This document shows, piece by piece, positions 1 to 6,697 of a stretch of 18,211 nt of DNA (its first letter is position 1; each line of letters opens with the position of its first letter). The position numbers were made by a program, and so were the translations under genes. Below the pieces are notes generated by a model, which saw only the letters and a program-made list of their open reading frames with translations, was not told the origin of the DNA and did no database searches. Source of the stretch: Zwartia sp. (GTDB lineage Bacteria; Pseudomonadota; Gammaproteobacteria; Burkholderiales; Burkholderiaceae_B); contig JAURZO010000095.1 in NCBI GenBank assembly GCA_030653405.1, positions 1 to 18,211 of the forward strand. The letters run 5' to 3'.

Positions 1-465
1 CAAGCCGTCGCGGCTCAGCTTGGCATTGATGAAGTCCATGCGCAGGTCCTGCCAGAAGGCAAAGTCGAGCAATTGAAACTGCTGCACGCACAGAAACATG
101 TCATCGCTTTTGTGGGAGATGGCATCAACGATGCACCCGCATTGGCGACTGCCGATGTCGGCATCGCGATTGGAACAGGTACGGATGTCGCGATCGAAGC
201 GGCCTCGGTCGTGCTGATGTCGGACAATCTGATGGGTGTCGCGACAGCGGTCAAACTATCGCGCAGCACCTTAAAAAATATTCATCAGAATTTATTCTGG
301 GCGTTTGCTTATAACGTTGCCTTGGTGCCCGTCGCCGCAGGTGTGCTGTACCCGAATTTTGGCGTACTCTTGTCACCCGTTTTTGCGGCGGGCGCCATGG
401 CATGCTCAAGTGTCTTTGTCGTGATGAATGCGTTACGTCTTAAAAGGGTACAGCCAGCCACCTGA
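1..465 (+). CDS. copA: Copper-exporting P1B-type ATPase, C-terminal fragment
   Basis: This is the last 154 residues of a heavy-metal P-type ATPase, cut by the left edge of the window; the reading frame is open from base 1. The fragment begins late in the P domain and carries the hinge motif GDGINDAPAL (fragment residues 39-48), which binds Mg and phosphate during the catalytic cycle. Two membrane helices follow. They contain the Cu(I)-site signatures of P1B-1 ATPases: the YN pair (residues 104-105, in FAYNVALVPVAAG) and the M-x-x-S-S motif (residues 133-137, MACSS). These residues point to monovalent copper (or silver) export across the inner membrane rather than Zn/Cd export, which uses other residues. 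The protein ends shortly after the last helix with NALRLKR, typical of the family. The N-terminal metal-binding domains and the DKTGT phosphorylation site lie outside the window. It converges on the nitroreductase gene. Confidence 0.93.
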   Translation, partial: QAVAAQLGIDEVHAQVLPEGKVEQLKLLHAQKHVIAFVGDGINDAPALATADVGIAIGTGTDVAIEAASVVLMSDNLMGVATAVKLSRSTLKNIHQNLFWAFAYNVALVPVAAGVLYPNFGVLLSPVFAAGAMACSSVFVVMNALRLKRVQPAT

Positions 466-500
466 GACGGGTACGTTGGTTTGGCACGACTGACTGATAC

Positions 501-563
501 CTCGGGCAATGACACTCCCGAGGGCTGATCTCTAAAGCTTGCACACGAGACCTGGCCTCGTGC
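501..563. terminator. Possible hairpins between convergent genes
   Basis: Two short inverted repeats lie in the 99-bp spacer between the converging ATPase and nitroreductase genes. CTCGGG (501-506) pairs with CCCGAG (517-522) across a 10-nt loop. CACGAG (544-549) pairs with CTCGTG (557-562) across a 7-nt loop and can be lengthened if two bases bulge. Neither is followed by a run of T on either strand, so they are at best weak or Rho-assisted terminators. Confidence 0.25.
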
Positions 564-564
564 G

Positions 565-1137
565 TTATGGGCGCCAGGTCGTCGTCAGCGTCCAGGGGTC
601 GGGACGCTGCGCGGGCGGCAACGTCACGCTTGGCGTGCCGACTGCCAGAAAACCCACGAAACGATAATCGAGCGTATCAAACCCCAACGCCTCAGGCACT
701 TCGTCGGTGTAGGTGCCAAGGCCCGTGCTCCAATAGGTCGAAAAACCCATCATGTGTGCCGCATTTTGGATATTCATGACGGCTGCACCCATCGAAAGGG
801 TTTGTTCAATCTCTGGTACCTTTTCGTTGTCATGCGAAATCTTGTAGGCCAAACCAATCAATAGCGGAACAGAGGACAGCCACTTACGCATGTTCTGTTC
901 TTTTTGCTCTGTGATCTCACGCCCAGAGCGGCGGGTCGCATCGATCGCCAGATCTGCCAAAGTAGGAATATTTTCCTGCTCAATCAACACGAAACGCCAA
1001 GCACGCAAAGCCGAATGATCGGGTGCGCAAACGGCGGCTGACAGCAGCTGCTGGAGTTGTTCCGCAGTAGGTCCAGGTGCCTGCACTAGTTTTTGGGAGC
1101 GGCGGGATGTGATGAACTGAACTGTTTCAAAAGACAT
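565..1137 (-). CDS. Nitroreductase family protein, YdjA type (190 aa)
   Basis: A small FMN-dependent NAD(P)H oxidoreductase of the nitroreductase superfamily. From the chosen start it is 190 residues, close to E. coli YdjA (about 183). Matching features are the early R-R-S motif (residues 12-14), which contacts FMN phosphate in the family; the APDHSALRAWRF block near residues 38-49 (YdjA has APDHKSMQPW); the central segment with A-V-M-N-I-Q-N-A-A and G-F-S-T-Y-W-S-T-G; and the late V-G-F-L-A-V-G-T-P block. The physiological substrate of this group is not settled. The frame stays open upstream to 1263, but that extension runs through the terminator of the cold-shock gene and encodes a Cys/Met-rich stretch with no family similarity, so I chose the ATG at 1137. 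The Shine-Dalgarno is poor (AGGCG about 8 nt upstream). Confidence 0.88.
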   Translation of the reverse strand: MSFETVQFITSRRSQKLVQAPGPTAEQLQQLLSAAVCAPDHSALRAWRFVLIEQENIPTLADLAIDATRRSGREITEQKEQNMRKWLSSVPLLIGLAYKISHDNEKVPEIEQTLSMGAAVMNIQNAAHMMGFSTYWSTGLGTYTDEVPEALGFDTLDYRFVGFLAVGTPSVTLPPAQRPDPWTLTTTWRP

Positions 1138-1213
1138 GTATTTTTCGCCTATGCGGAAAGACCAAGGAGATAAACCCGGCATTGAGGAACAGAACATACA
1201 AATATTCTGTGGC

Positions 1214-1251
1214 ATAAAAAAACCCTGCATCACAAAAGCGATACAGGGTTT
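1214..1251 (-). terminator. Rho-independent terminator of the cold-shock gene
   Basis: Read on the minus strand, AAACCCTG (1251-1244) pairs perfectly with CAGGGTTT (1227-1220). One mismatch follows, then a further 3-bp stem and an 8-nt loop. The 3' arm runs straight into an uninterrupted T run (minus strand, through 1216). It starts 41 nt after the cold-shock stop codon, the classic position and form of an intrinsic terminator. It also separates the cold-shock transcript from the nitroreductase gene. Confidence 0.9.
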
Positions 1252-1292
1252 AAAGACCTGCATCTGCCTAAGCAGACGCGGTCAATTCAGAA

Positions 1293-1496
1293 TTACAGCA
1301 CCTGAATGTTGGTCGCGCTTGGGCCTTTAGCGCCCTGACCAATTTCAAAGCTGACTTTCTGGTTTTCTTCGAGGGTTTTGTAACCGCTCGAACGAATTTC
1401 AGAGTAGTGAGCGAACAAATCCTTGCCGCCGCCGTCAGGCATAATAAAACCATAACCTTTTTCGGCGTTGAACCACTTCACGACACCAGTTGCCAT
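1293..1496 (-). CDS. cspA: Cold-shock domain protein, CspA family (67 aa)
   Basis: A single cold-shock domain of 67 residues, the standard family length. It is an OB-fold protein that binds single-stranded nucleic acid and acts as an RNA chaperone. The N-terminus MATGVVKWFNAEKGYGFI contains the conserved KWFN and the RNP1 motif (KGYGFI, residues 13-18). RNP2 appears as DLFAHYSEI (residues 26-34), where many homologues have VFVHFS. The C-terminal half, with GPSATNIQVL, is also typical. The ATG at 1496 has a strong Shine-Dalgarno AAGGAAG (1509-1503) at 6 nt. The gene is monocistronic: it has a promoter about 150 nt upstream, a long leader and its own terminator. The leader can hide the Shine-Dalgarno, which suggests post-transcriptional control. 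Bacteria usually hold several paralogues, so the letter in the symbol is a guess. Confidence 0.96.
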   Translation of the reverse strand: MATGVVKWFNAEKGYGFIMPDGGGKDLFAHYSEIRSSGYKTLEENQKVSFEIGQGAKGPSATNIQVL

Positions 1497-1632
1497 TTCG
1501 AACTTCCTTGATAAATATAAAAACGGGCAAAAACGCCCAGCGTGCTAGATGATCAAGGAAGGGATAGACACCACTGCTTACCATTAAGGGCGACAGCCTA
1601 GGTACAAAAACCGCGTCGCTTGAGAATCTTGC
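1497..1632 (-). promoter_or_regulatory. Structured 5' leader of the cold-shock gene with masked Shine-Dalgarno
   Basis: The predicted leader is about 135 nt, similar in scale to E. coli cspA (about 160 nt). In the transcript the segment CTTCCTTGAT (1561-1552) is perfectly complementary over 10 nt to ATCAAGGAAG (1512-1503), and this includes the whole Shine-Dalgarno. The 39-nt region between the arms holds a small hairpin, GGGC/GCCC (1538-1535 with 1528-1525), followed by a T-rich stretch. An imperfect upstream hairpin is built on GCGAC (minus 1619-1615) and GTCGC (1594-1590). Masking of the ribosome site within such a leader is the architecture expected of a temperature- or structure-responsive translational switch; the direction of the response cannot be read from sequence alone. 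Confidence 0.6.
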
Positions 1633-1638
1633 CTATTG

Positions 1639-1667
1639 AGTGTACGTGGGAAAGTACGTGTAGTCAA
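1639..1667 (-). promoter_or_regulatory. Sigma-70 promoter of the cold-shock gene
   Basis: On the minus strand there is TTGACT (1667-1662; 5 of 6 consensus), a spacer of exactly 17 bp, then TACACT (1644-1639; 4 of 6). The predicted transcription start is near 1632. A 7-bp direct repeat GTACGTG (plus strand 1642-1648 and 1654-1660) overlaps the spacer and the -10 edge and may bind a regulator. Confidence 0.65.
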
Positions 1668-1755
1668 ACATTTAAAGACAAGAAAACCATCTAATTCATT
1701 AAATAATCGTTTTTCTCTGCCCGATTGGAGAAAAAGCAACAAAAAAAGTGATTTT

Positions 1756-1761
1756 TATAAT
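1756..1761 (+). promoter_or_regulatory. Possible -10 element for dadA in an AT-rich region
   Basis: A perfect TATAAT lies at 1756-1761, about 80 bp before the dadA start, in a strongly AT-rich stretch (about 1664-1820). There is no good -35 hexamer at 16-18 bp upstream, so an activator would be expected. In enterobacteria dad operons respond to Lrp and CRP, but I could not identify a convincing site for either here. An inverted repeat at 1710-1735 lies just upstream. Confidence 0.35.
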
Positions 1762-1841
1762 TTTTCCTTCGAAAATCAAAAAAAAACACTACTTGAGTAT
1801 CTCTACACTTCAGTTATTCACTAAACAACGAGGTGGTCATC

Positions 1842-3137
1842 ATGAAAGTAGTCGTTTTAGGCGCCGGCGTGATCGGCACAACCACCGCCTACTACTTAGC
1901 AAAGGCGGGCGCTGAAGTAACAGTCGTAGACCGACAGCCCTGCGCGGCCAACGAGACCAGCTTTGCCAATGCAGGACAGGTTTCCCCTGGTTACTCCTCT
2001 CCCTGGGCCGCACCTGGCGTTCCCCTCAAGGCCATCAAATGGATGTTTGAAAAACACGCGCCGCTCGCCATCCGCTTGGACGGTAGCCTCTGGCAGATGA
2101 AATGGATGGCGAGCATGCTGCGCCAATGCACTGCAGAGCGCTATGTCATTAACAAAGAACGCATGATGCGTGTGGCGGAATACAGTCGCCACTGCCTCGA
2201 TGCCCTGCGTGCAGAGACCGGTATCCAATACGAACAGCGCACAGGAGGCACGCTTCAGCTTTTCCGGACACAAGCTCAGCTTGATGCCGCCGAGCGCGAC
2301 ATCGAAGTCCTCAAAGAGTGTGGTGTCCCCTATGAGTTACTGGGCAAACATGAGCTGACTCGCGTTGAACCCGGCCTGATCAAAGCAACCGGACTACTTG
2401 TTGGTGGACTGCGTTTGCCTAACGATGAAACCGGCGACTGCAATCTCTTTACCACCCGTCTTGCGGCGATGGCGGAGACCTTGGGCGTCAAGTTCAAATA
2501 CGGTAAAAATATCGAGCAACTATTGAGCGATGGTGGCGAAATCAAAGGCGTACGGATTGGGAGTGAGAATCTGGTTGCCGATCGTTACGTTGTTGCACTT
2601 GGCAGTTACTCTCGGGATCTTCTCGCCCCACTCCACATCGATTTGCCCGTCTATCCAGTCAAAGGTTACTCACTGACCGTTCCTCTTGTTGATGAAAGCC
2701 TGGCACCCCAGTCAACCGTCCTTGATGAGAGCTACAAAGTTGCTGTGACACGATTTGATCAACGTATTCGAGTGGGCGGCATGGCCGAACTGGGCGGCTT
2801 TGACCTCAGGCTCAACCCAAAGCGTCGCGCCACCCTTGAAAAGGTAGTGACCGATCTATTCCCTGGTGGCAATGTCAAAGCGGCGACGTTCTGGACAGGA
2901 CTGCGCCCCATGACGCCTGACAGCACGCCCATCATTGGCGCCACCCCCATTCGCAATTTGTATATCAACACAGGTCACGGCACACTCGGCTGGACAATGG
3001 CCTGTGGTTCGGGAAAGCTGATCGCAGACATTCTCACGGGCAAAAGCCCCGAGATCAGCACCGAAGGTCTTGCGGTAAACCGCTATCGTGCAGCACACTC
3101 TGGTTTTGCCGCGCGCGCCATCGCATTACCCGCCTAG
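1842..3137 (+). CDS. dadA: D-amino acid dehydrogenase, FAD-dependent (431 aa)
   Basis: The small-subunit D-amino acid dehydrogenase of the DAO family oxidises D-alanine and other D-amino acids to 2-oxo acids plus ammonia, passing electrons to the respiratory chain at the inner membrane. The N-terminal Rossmann motif GAGVIG (residues 7-12) binds FAD. Further DadA hallmarks are ETSFANAGQVSPGYSSPWAAPG, the block WMFEKHAPLAIRLDG, the segment GGTLQLFRT, LPNDETGDC, and the C-terminal stretch with GHGTLGW near residues 378-384. Length matches E. coli DadA (432). An in-frame GTG lies three codons upstream (1833), but AGGTGG at 1831-1836 is an ideal Shine-Dalgarno for the ATG at 1842, so I start there. 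It lies 36 nt before an alanine racemase gene, the standard catabolic dad arrangement. Confidence 0.96.
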   Translation: MKVVVLGAGVIGTTTAYYLAKAGAEVTVVDRQPCAANETSFANAGQVSPGYSSPWAAPGVPLKAIKWMFEKHAPLAIRLDGSLWQMKWMASMLRQCTAERYVINKERMMRVAEYSRHCLDALRAETGIQYEQRTGGTLQLFRTQAQLDAAERDIEVLKECGVPYELLGKHELTRVEPGLIKATGLLVGGLRLPNDETGDCNLFTTRLAAMAETLGVKFKYGKNIEQLLSDGGEIKGVRIGSENLVADRYVVALGSYSRDLLAPLHIDLPVYPVKGYSLTVPLVDESLAPQSTVLDESYKVAVTRFDQRIRVGGMAELGGFDLRLNPKRRATLEKVVTDLFPGGNVKAATFWTGLRPMTPDSTPIIGATPIRNLYINTGHGTLGWTMACGSGKLIADILTGKSPEISTEGLAVNRYRAAHSGFAARAIALPA

Positions 3138-3173
3138 GAGCCGCACGAACCTTTTTCAAATACTCACTAACGC

Positions 3174-4262
3174 ATGACACGTCCTTCTAGAGCAATCATT
3201 AACTTGGCGTCGCTGCGCCATAATTACCTGACAGCGCGACAGCTCCATGGCGCACGAGCATTCGCTGTTGTGAAAGCGAATGCATACGGGCACGGTGCCG
3301 TTCAATGCGCGCGGGCCTTGGCTGACGTTGCCGATGGTTTTGCAGTCGCTCTGATGGGCGAAGCGCTTGAGCTGCGTCAAGCCGGCGTCACCCAACCCAT
3401 TCTTGTGCTCGAGGGCTGCTTTGACCTAGAGGAGCTCCGCGCCGCGCAGAGTCATGACATCTGGGTTGCCGTACATCAGAACAGCCAAATCGACATGATC
3501 ATGTCAAGCACACTCCCCCCTCAGAGTGTGCACGTCTGGTTAAAAGTCGACTCGGGTATGCATCGCGCAGGTTTCGCCTTAAGCGCGGTCAACACGGCTT
3601 ATGAACGTCTTCGCGCATCTGCTGCAGTGGCTTCAATCAATTTGATGTCTCATTTCGCAAGAGCCGATGAGCCCGAGCAGGACAGTACCGCTCAGCAAAT
3701 AGAAGCCTTTGACGCAGCAACCCGCCACCTCCCCGGCGAGCGAAGCCTATCCAACTCCGCTGGCGTTTTGGCATGGCCGCAGGCGCGGCGTGACTGGGCA
3801 AGGCCTGGCGTACTGCTTTACGGCGCCAACCCACTGCCGGCTTCGTACATCCACGCGCATCCTGAGCAACAGCTCAAACCTGTCATGACGCTCGAAAGCG
3901 AAGTCTTTGCAGTCAAAATCCTTTCGCCTGGTGAAGCGCTTGGATATGGAGGCACGTTTGTGGCACAACAACCGACGCGAGTCGGTCTTGTCGCTTTAGG
4001 CTATGCCGATGGCTATCCAAGGGTGGTTCCTACCGGCACACCCGTCTCGATTGACGGCAAACCCTCACGCATCATTGGGCGGGTCTCCATGGATATGCTC
4101 ACCGTGGATTTAACTCACCTCCCTGACTCAGGCATGGGCAGTGTTGTTGAGCTTTGGGGTAATCAAATAGATATCAACCAGATCGCACAATGTGCAGGCA
4201 CCATTGCGTACGAACTGCTTTGCAATGTAAAACGCGTTCAGCGCCTCTACATAGACCAATAG
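3174..4262 (+). CDS. dadX: Alanine racemase, PLP-dependent (362 aa)
   Basis: Interconverts L- and D-alanine. The PLP lysine sits in VVKANAYGHG (Lys34), and the opposite catalytic base is Tyr258 in GEALGYGGTF. Other family blocks are the substrate-side MDML segment (residues 306-309), ELWGN (325-330) and the C-terminal AYELLCNVKRVQRLY. At 362 residues it fits the usual 355-370. An in-frame TAA at 3168-3170 makes the ATG at 3174 the first possible start, although no clear Shine-Dalgarno precedes it, so translation may be coupled to dadA 36 nt upstream. Adjacency to dadA suggests the catabolic isozyme, DadX, feeding D-alanine to DadA. Alanine racemase is also needed for peptidoglycan D-alanine, and if no other alr exists this copy would serve both roles. 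Confidence 0.95.
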   Translation: MTRPSRAIINLASLRHNYLTARQLHGARAFAVVKANAYGHGAVQCARALADVADGFAVALMGEALELRQAGVTQPILVLEGCFDLEELRAAQSHDIWVAVHQNSQIDMIMSSTLPPQSVHVWLKVDSGMHRAGFALSAVNTAYERLRASAAVASINLMSHFARADEPEQDSTAQQIEAFDAATRHLPGERSLSNSAGVLAWPQARRDWARPGVLLYGANPLPASYIHAHPEQQLKPVMTLESEVFAVKILSPGEALGYGGTFVAQQPTRVGLVALGYADGYPRVVPTGTPVSIDGKPSRIIGRVSMDMLTVDLTHLPDSGMGSVVELWGNQIDINQIAQCAGTIAYELLCNVKRVQRLYIDQ

Positions 4263-4308
4263 CAGTTTAGAATCTGGCCAACGGCTCAATGCCTTTTAAA
4301 ACTGTGCC

Positions 4309-5094
4309 ATGCAACTCGCTACTTGGAACGTCAACTCTCTCAAAGTTCGCCTGCCACAGGTCCTGGACTGGCTATCCTCCAATCCAGTTGACGCCCTGTG
4401 TGTGCTGGAGTTGAAACTCGATCACGATAAATTTCCACTCGGCGCCTTCACCGAAATCGGTTATCACGCTGCCTGGACCGGCCAAAAGACCTATAACGGT
4501 GTGGCTGTTATTTCGCGACAACCCGGTGAAAACATCGTCAGAAACATTCCTGGTTTTGAGGACCCACAGCAGCGAATTGTTGCGGTCACACTTCCCTATG
4601 GCGACAAATCAATCCGTGTGATTTGCGCATACTGCCCGAATGGACAATCCATTGACAGCGATAAGTATGTTTACAAACTTTCCTGGTACAAGGCCCTGGA
4701 ACAGTGGCTCGCGCGTGAAGTGGCTGAGCACCAGTACATTTCAGTGCTGGGTGATTACAACATTGCGCCTGCGGATGAGGATGTACACGACCCTGCCAAA
4801 TGGGCAGATCAGGTGCTCGTCTCCGTACCGGAGCGCGCCGCACTCCAGTCACTCATGAATCTCGGCTTTCAAGACGCGTTCCGCTTGTTTGAGCAACCGC
4901 CAAAATCCTTCAGCTGGTGGGATTACAGAATGAATGGATTTAAGCGAAATGCGGGATTACGCATCGACCATGTCTTGCTGTCTGGGTCACTTGTGCCCCA
5001 TTGCACGGGCTGTGTGATTGACAAAGGCCCACGCGGGCACGAGCAGCCTTCGGATCATGCGCCCGTCATCGCCACCCTCAATATTGGATCGTGA
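4309..5094 (+). CDS. xthA: Exodeoxyribonuclease III / AP endonuclease (261 aa)
   Basis: Belongs to the EEP nuclease superfamily, ExoIII branch; cleaves DNA 5' to abasic sites and degrades 3' ends in base-excision repair. Catalytic positions line up with E. coli ExoIII: Asn7 in WNVNSL, Glu34 as the metal ligand, Tyr108 in CAYCPNG, Asp149 and Asn151 in GDYNIAP, Asp220 in RIDHVL, and the Asp249-His250 pair in PSDHAPV. Length is normal (E. coli 268). One oddity is the usually invariant QETK around the metal glutamate, which here reads LELK; the glutamate and lysine stay but Gln and Thr are replaced by Leu. The gene follows the racemase by 46 nt and precedes the VOC gene by 4 nt, so it is probably cotranscribed. 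No strong Shine-Dalgarno is visible. Confidence 0.94.
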   Translation: MQLATWNVNSLKVRLPQVLDWLSSNPVDALCVLELKLDHDKFPLGAFTEIGYHAAWTGQKTYNGVAVISRQPGENIVRNIPGFEDPQQRIVAVTLPYGDKSIRVICAYCPNGQSIDSDKYVYKLSWYKALEQWLAREVAEHQYISVLGDYNIAPADEDVHDPAKWADQVLVSVPERAALQSLMNLGFQDAFRLFEQPPKSFSWWDYRMNGFKRNAGLRIDHVLLSGSLVPHCTGCVIDKGPRGHEQPSDHAPVIATLNIGS

Positions 5095-5098
5095 CAAG

Positions 5099-5998
5099 AT
5101 GAAAAATCCTCTCGCCCTCGACCTTGACCACACCGTCATCAATGTCCATTTCGATATGGATCGCGCGCAAGCCATTTTTGAATCGCTGGGTTTTTTTCTC
5201 ACGCCACGTGGTCGTCATTCGCTAGGCTCGATCAATCATCTTATCGTGCTTGAACATGACTATGTTGAGCTTGTCGGTCTGCCAACTGATACCGATGTGG
5301 TGCGTCAAGAGGTACTCGACAGCCCCGTCGGTATCGATGGCCTCGTGTTTCAAACCAAAAATGCTGATAAGACATACGCAGCGCTCCGTAAAGCCAGGCT
5401 CAGCGTCCAACCTGTTCAGGCGTTTTCTCGCCCGGTTGTGCTGGACGGCGGCAACTACGAGGCAAGCTTTCGCACGACCCGCTTCGCACCGGACACCTAC
5501 GAAGCGGGACGCGTCTACTTTTGTCAGCATCTGACGCCCGCACTGGTCTGGCGCAAAGAATGGCAATCTCACACGAATCATGCATTACGCACGATCGCTT
5601 TTTTAGTTGTATCAAACAATCCTGCCAAAGATGCAAAGAAATACTGTCAAGCATCTGGAGGCCAAGTTCAAAAGGGATTACATGGTGAATCTCGCATCCA
5701 TGCCAAAAACTATGCGTTGGTGTTTGTCACACCTGAACAGTATCGGCAGTGCTACGGAGACCTAGTATGTAGCGGCGATGCGCCGCTCGGAGACAATCAC
5801 AAAGAACAGCCCGCAGACAAAGCCCGGGAGAGCTTTTTCGGAGCGATCGCTTTGCAGACAGGCGATATCGAGCGCGTACGGGAACGCTTGATATTGACGC
5901 AGAGTCGGTTTCCTGAGATCGCATGGACACAGCAAGGCACGCGGATCAGCGTCAAGATCCCCTACTTCAACGCTCTGATTGATTTTATCCAATCCTAG
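5099..5998 (+). CDS. VOC-superfamily glyoxalase-like protein (299 aa)
   Basis: Resembles the Glyoxalase_3 (glyoxalase-like domain) group of the vicinal oxygen chelate superfamily. The N-terminus LDLDHTVINVHFDMDRAQAIF and the following GFFLTPRGRHSLGSINHLI are typical: the first His (residue 11) and the NHLI block sit where such proteins carry metal ligands, followed by YVELVGL. A second repeat-like half contains HTNHALRTIAFLVV. Substrate is unknown; family members are dioxygenases, isomerases or ring-cleaving enzymes. The frame extends upstream to 5018 inside the exonuclease gene, but the family N-terminus begins at the ATG at 5099, 4 nt after the xth stop. With almost no Shine-Dalgarno of its own, translational coupling to xth is likely. 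Confidence 0.82.
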   Translation: MKNPLALDLDHTVINVHFDMDRAQAIFESLGFFLTPRGRHSLGSINHLIVLEHDYVELVGLPTDTDVVRQEVLDSPVGIDGLVFQTKNADKTYAALRKARLSVQPVQAFSRPVVLDGGNYEASFRTTRFAPDTYEAGRVYFCQHLTPALVWRKEWQSHTNHALRTIAFLVVSNNPAKDAKKYCQASGGQVQKGLHGESRIHAKNYALVFVTPEQYRQCYGDLVCSGDAPLGDNHKEQPADKARESFFGAIALQTGDIERVRERLILTQSRFPEIAWTQQGTRISVKIPYFNALIDFIQS

Positions 5999-6076
5999 AG
6001 CCGCAGAAGCAATTCGCTCTCGACTCACACACTCACGCTCATCGATTCATTATTAAAAACTCTGGAGAAGCCAATC

Positions 6077-6697
6077 ATGTTACGCATTTGGGGCCGCATT
6101 ACTTCTATTAACGTCCGCAAAGCAGTCTGGACTGCTCAAGAGCTTGGTCTTGCTTTTGAACGGATCGATGCAGGCGGCGCCTTTGGCGTGACAAAAACAC
6201 CCGAGTACATTGCCATGAACCCAAATTCGGTCGTGCCCACGTTGGTTGATGGCGACTTCACGCTTTGGGAATCCAATGTGATCGTGCGTTACCTATGCGC
6301 AAAACACTCGATGGGTAATATGTATCCGACAGACCTCAAAGAACGCTTTAACGCGGAACGCTGGATGGACTGGCAACAAACGACATTTAGCCCCTCAGGA
6401 CGCGATGCCTTCTGGCAATTGATCCGCGTCCCGGAGCCCGAGCGTGACATGAAAAAAGTTGAAGCTTCGATCACAGGCACTGAAATCTTGCTCGATCGCT
6501 TTGAAGCACACTTGAGCACAACAGAGTATGTCGCAGGCGACAAAATCACCATGGCGGATGTTCCCATGGCTTGTGAAATTCATCGCTGGTTCGGACTAAA
6601 TCTGCCGTCAAAGCAGCGCCCATACATAGAAGCTTGGTATGCCAAAATGCATGCTCGCCCAGGCTCTAAGAATGTGTTGACGCTGCCTCTGGCCTAA
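6077..6697 (+). CDS. Glutathione S-transferase family protein (206 aa)
   Basis: Cytosolic GST fold with an N-terminal thioredoxin-like domain (about 1-80) and a helical C-terminal domain. LRIWGRITSINVRKAVW places Ser10/Asn12 where bacterial GSTs of this type hold the catalytic and glutathione-activating residues. NPNSVVPTLVDG carries the cis-proline, and LWESNVIVRYL carries the Glu-Ser pair that binds the gamma-glutamyl group. The helical domain includes AGDKITMADVPMACEIHRWF, the usual N-capping and Asp signature. Length is normal. A strong Shine-Dalgarno, TGGAGAAG, precedes the ATG (about 8 nt). It lies 78 nt after the VOC gene, so it may be an operon end or have its own promoter. Its last 32 bp overlap the tail of the convergent MmgE/PrpD gene. 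Substrate is unknown; conjugation or isomerisation in detoxification or catabolism is likely. Confidence 0.9.
   Translation: MLRIWGRITSINVRKAVWTAQELGLAFERIDAGGAFGVTKTPEYIAMNPNSVVPTLVDGDFTLWESNVIVRYLCAKHSMGNMYPTDLKERFNAERWMDWQQTTFSPSGRDAFWQLIRVPEPERDMKKVEASITGTEILLDRFEAHLSTTEYVAGDKITMADVPMACEIHRWFGLNLPSKQRPYIEAWYAKMHARPGSKNVLTLPLA

Noticed and set aside
1138..1263. Upstream extension of the nitroreductase reading frame (42 codons)
   Set aside because: It reads through the intrinsic terminator of the cold-shock gene and encodes a Cys/Met-rich stretch unlike the family N-terminus; ATG 1137 fits family length.
1636..1824. A 62-codon plus-strand reading frame between cspA and dadA
   Set aside because: It covers the cspA promoter and an AT-rich region, is Lys/Asn/Ser/Phe-rich low-complexity, has no Shine-Dalgarno and resembles no family.
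4263..4304. CAGTTT / AAACTG inverted repeat between racemase and xth as terminator
   Set aside because: Six pairs with a 30-nt loop and no T run; likely chance, and the genes appear cotranscribed.
5018..5098. Longer VOC protein starting inside xth
   Set aside because: The extra 27 residues are out-of-frame translation of the exonuclease's conserved C-terminus; the family N-terminus starts at 5099.
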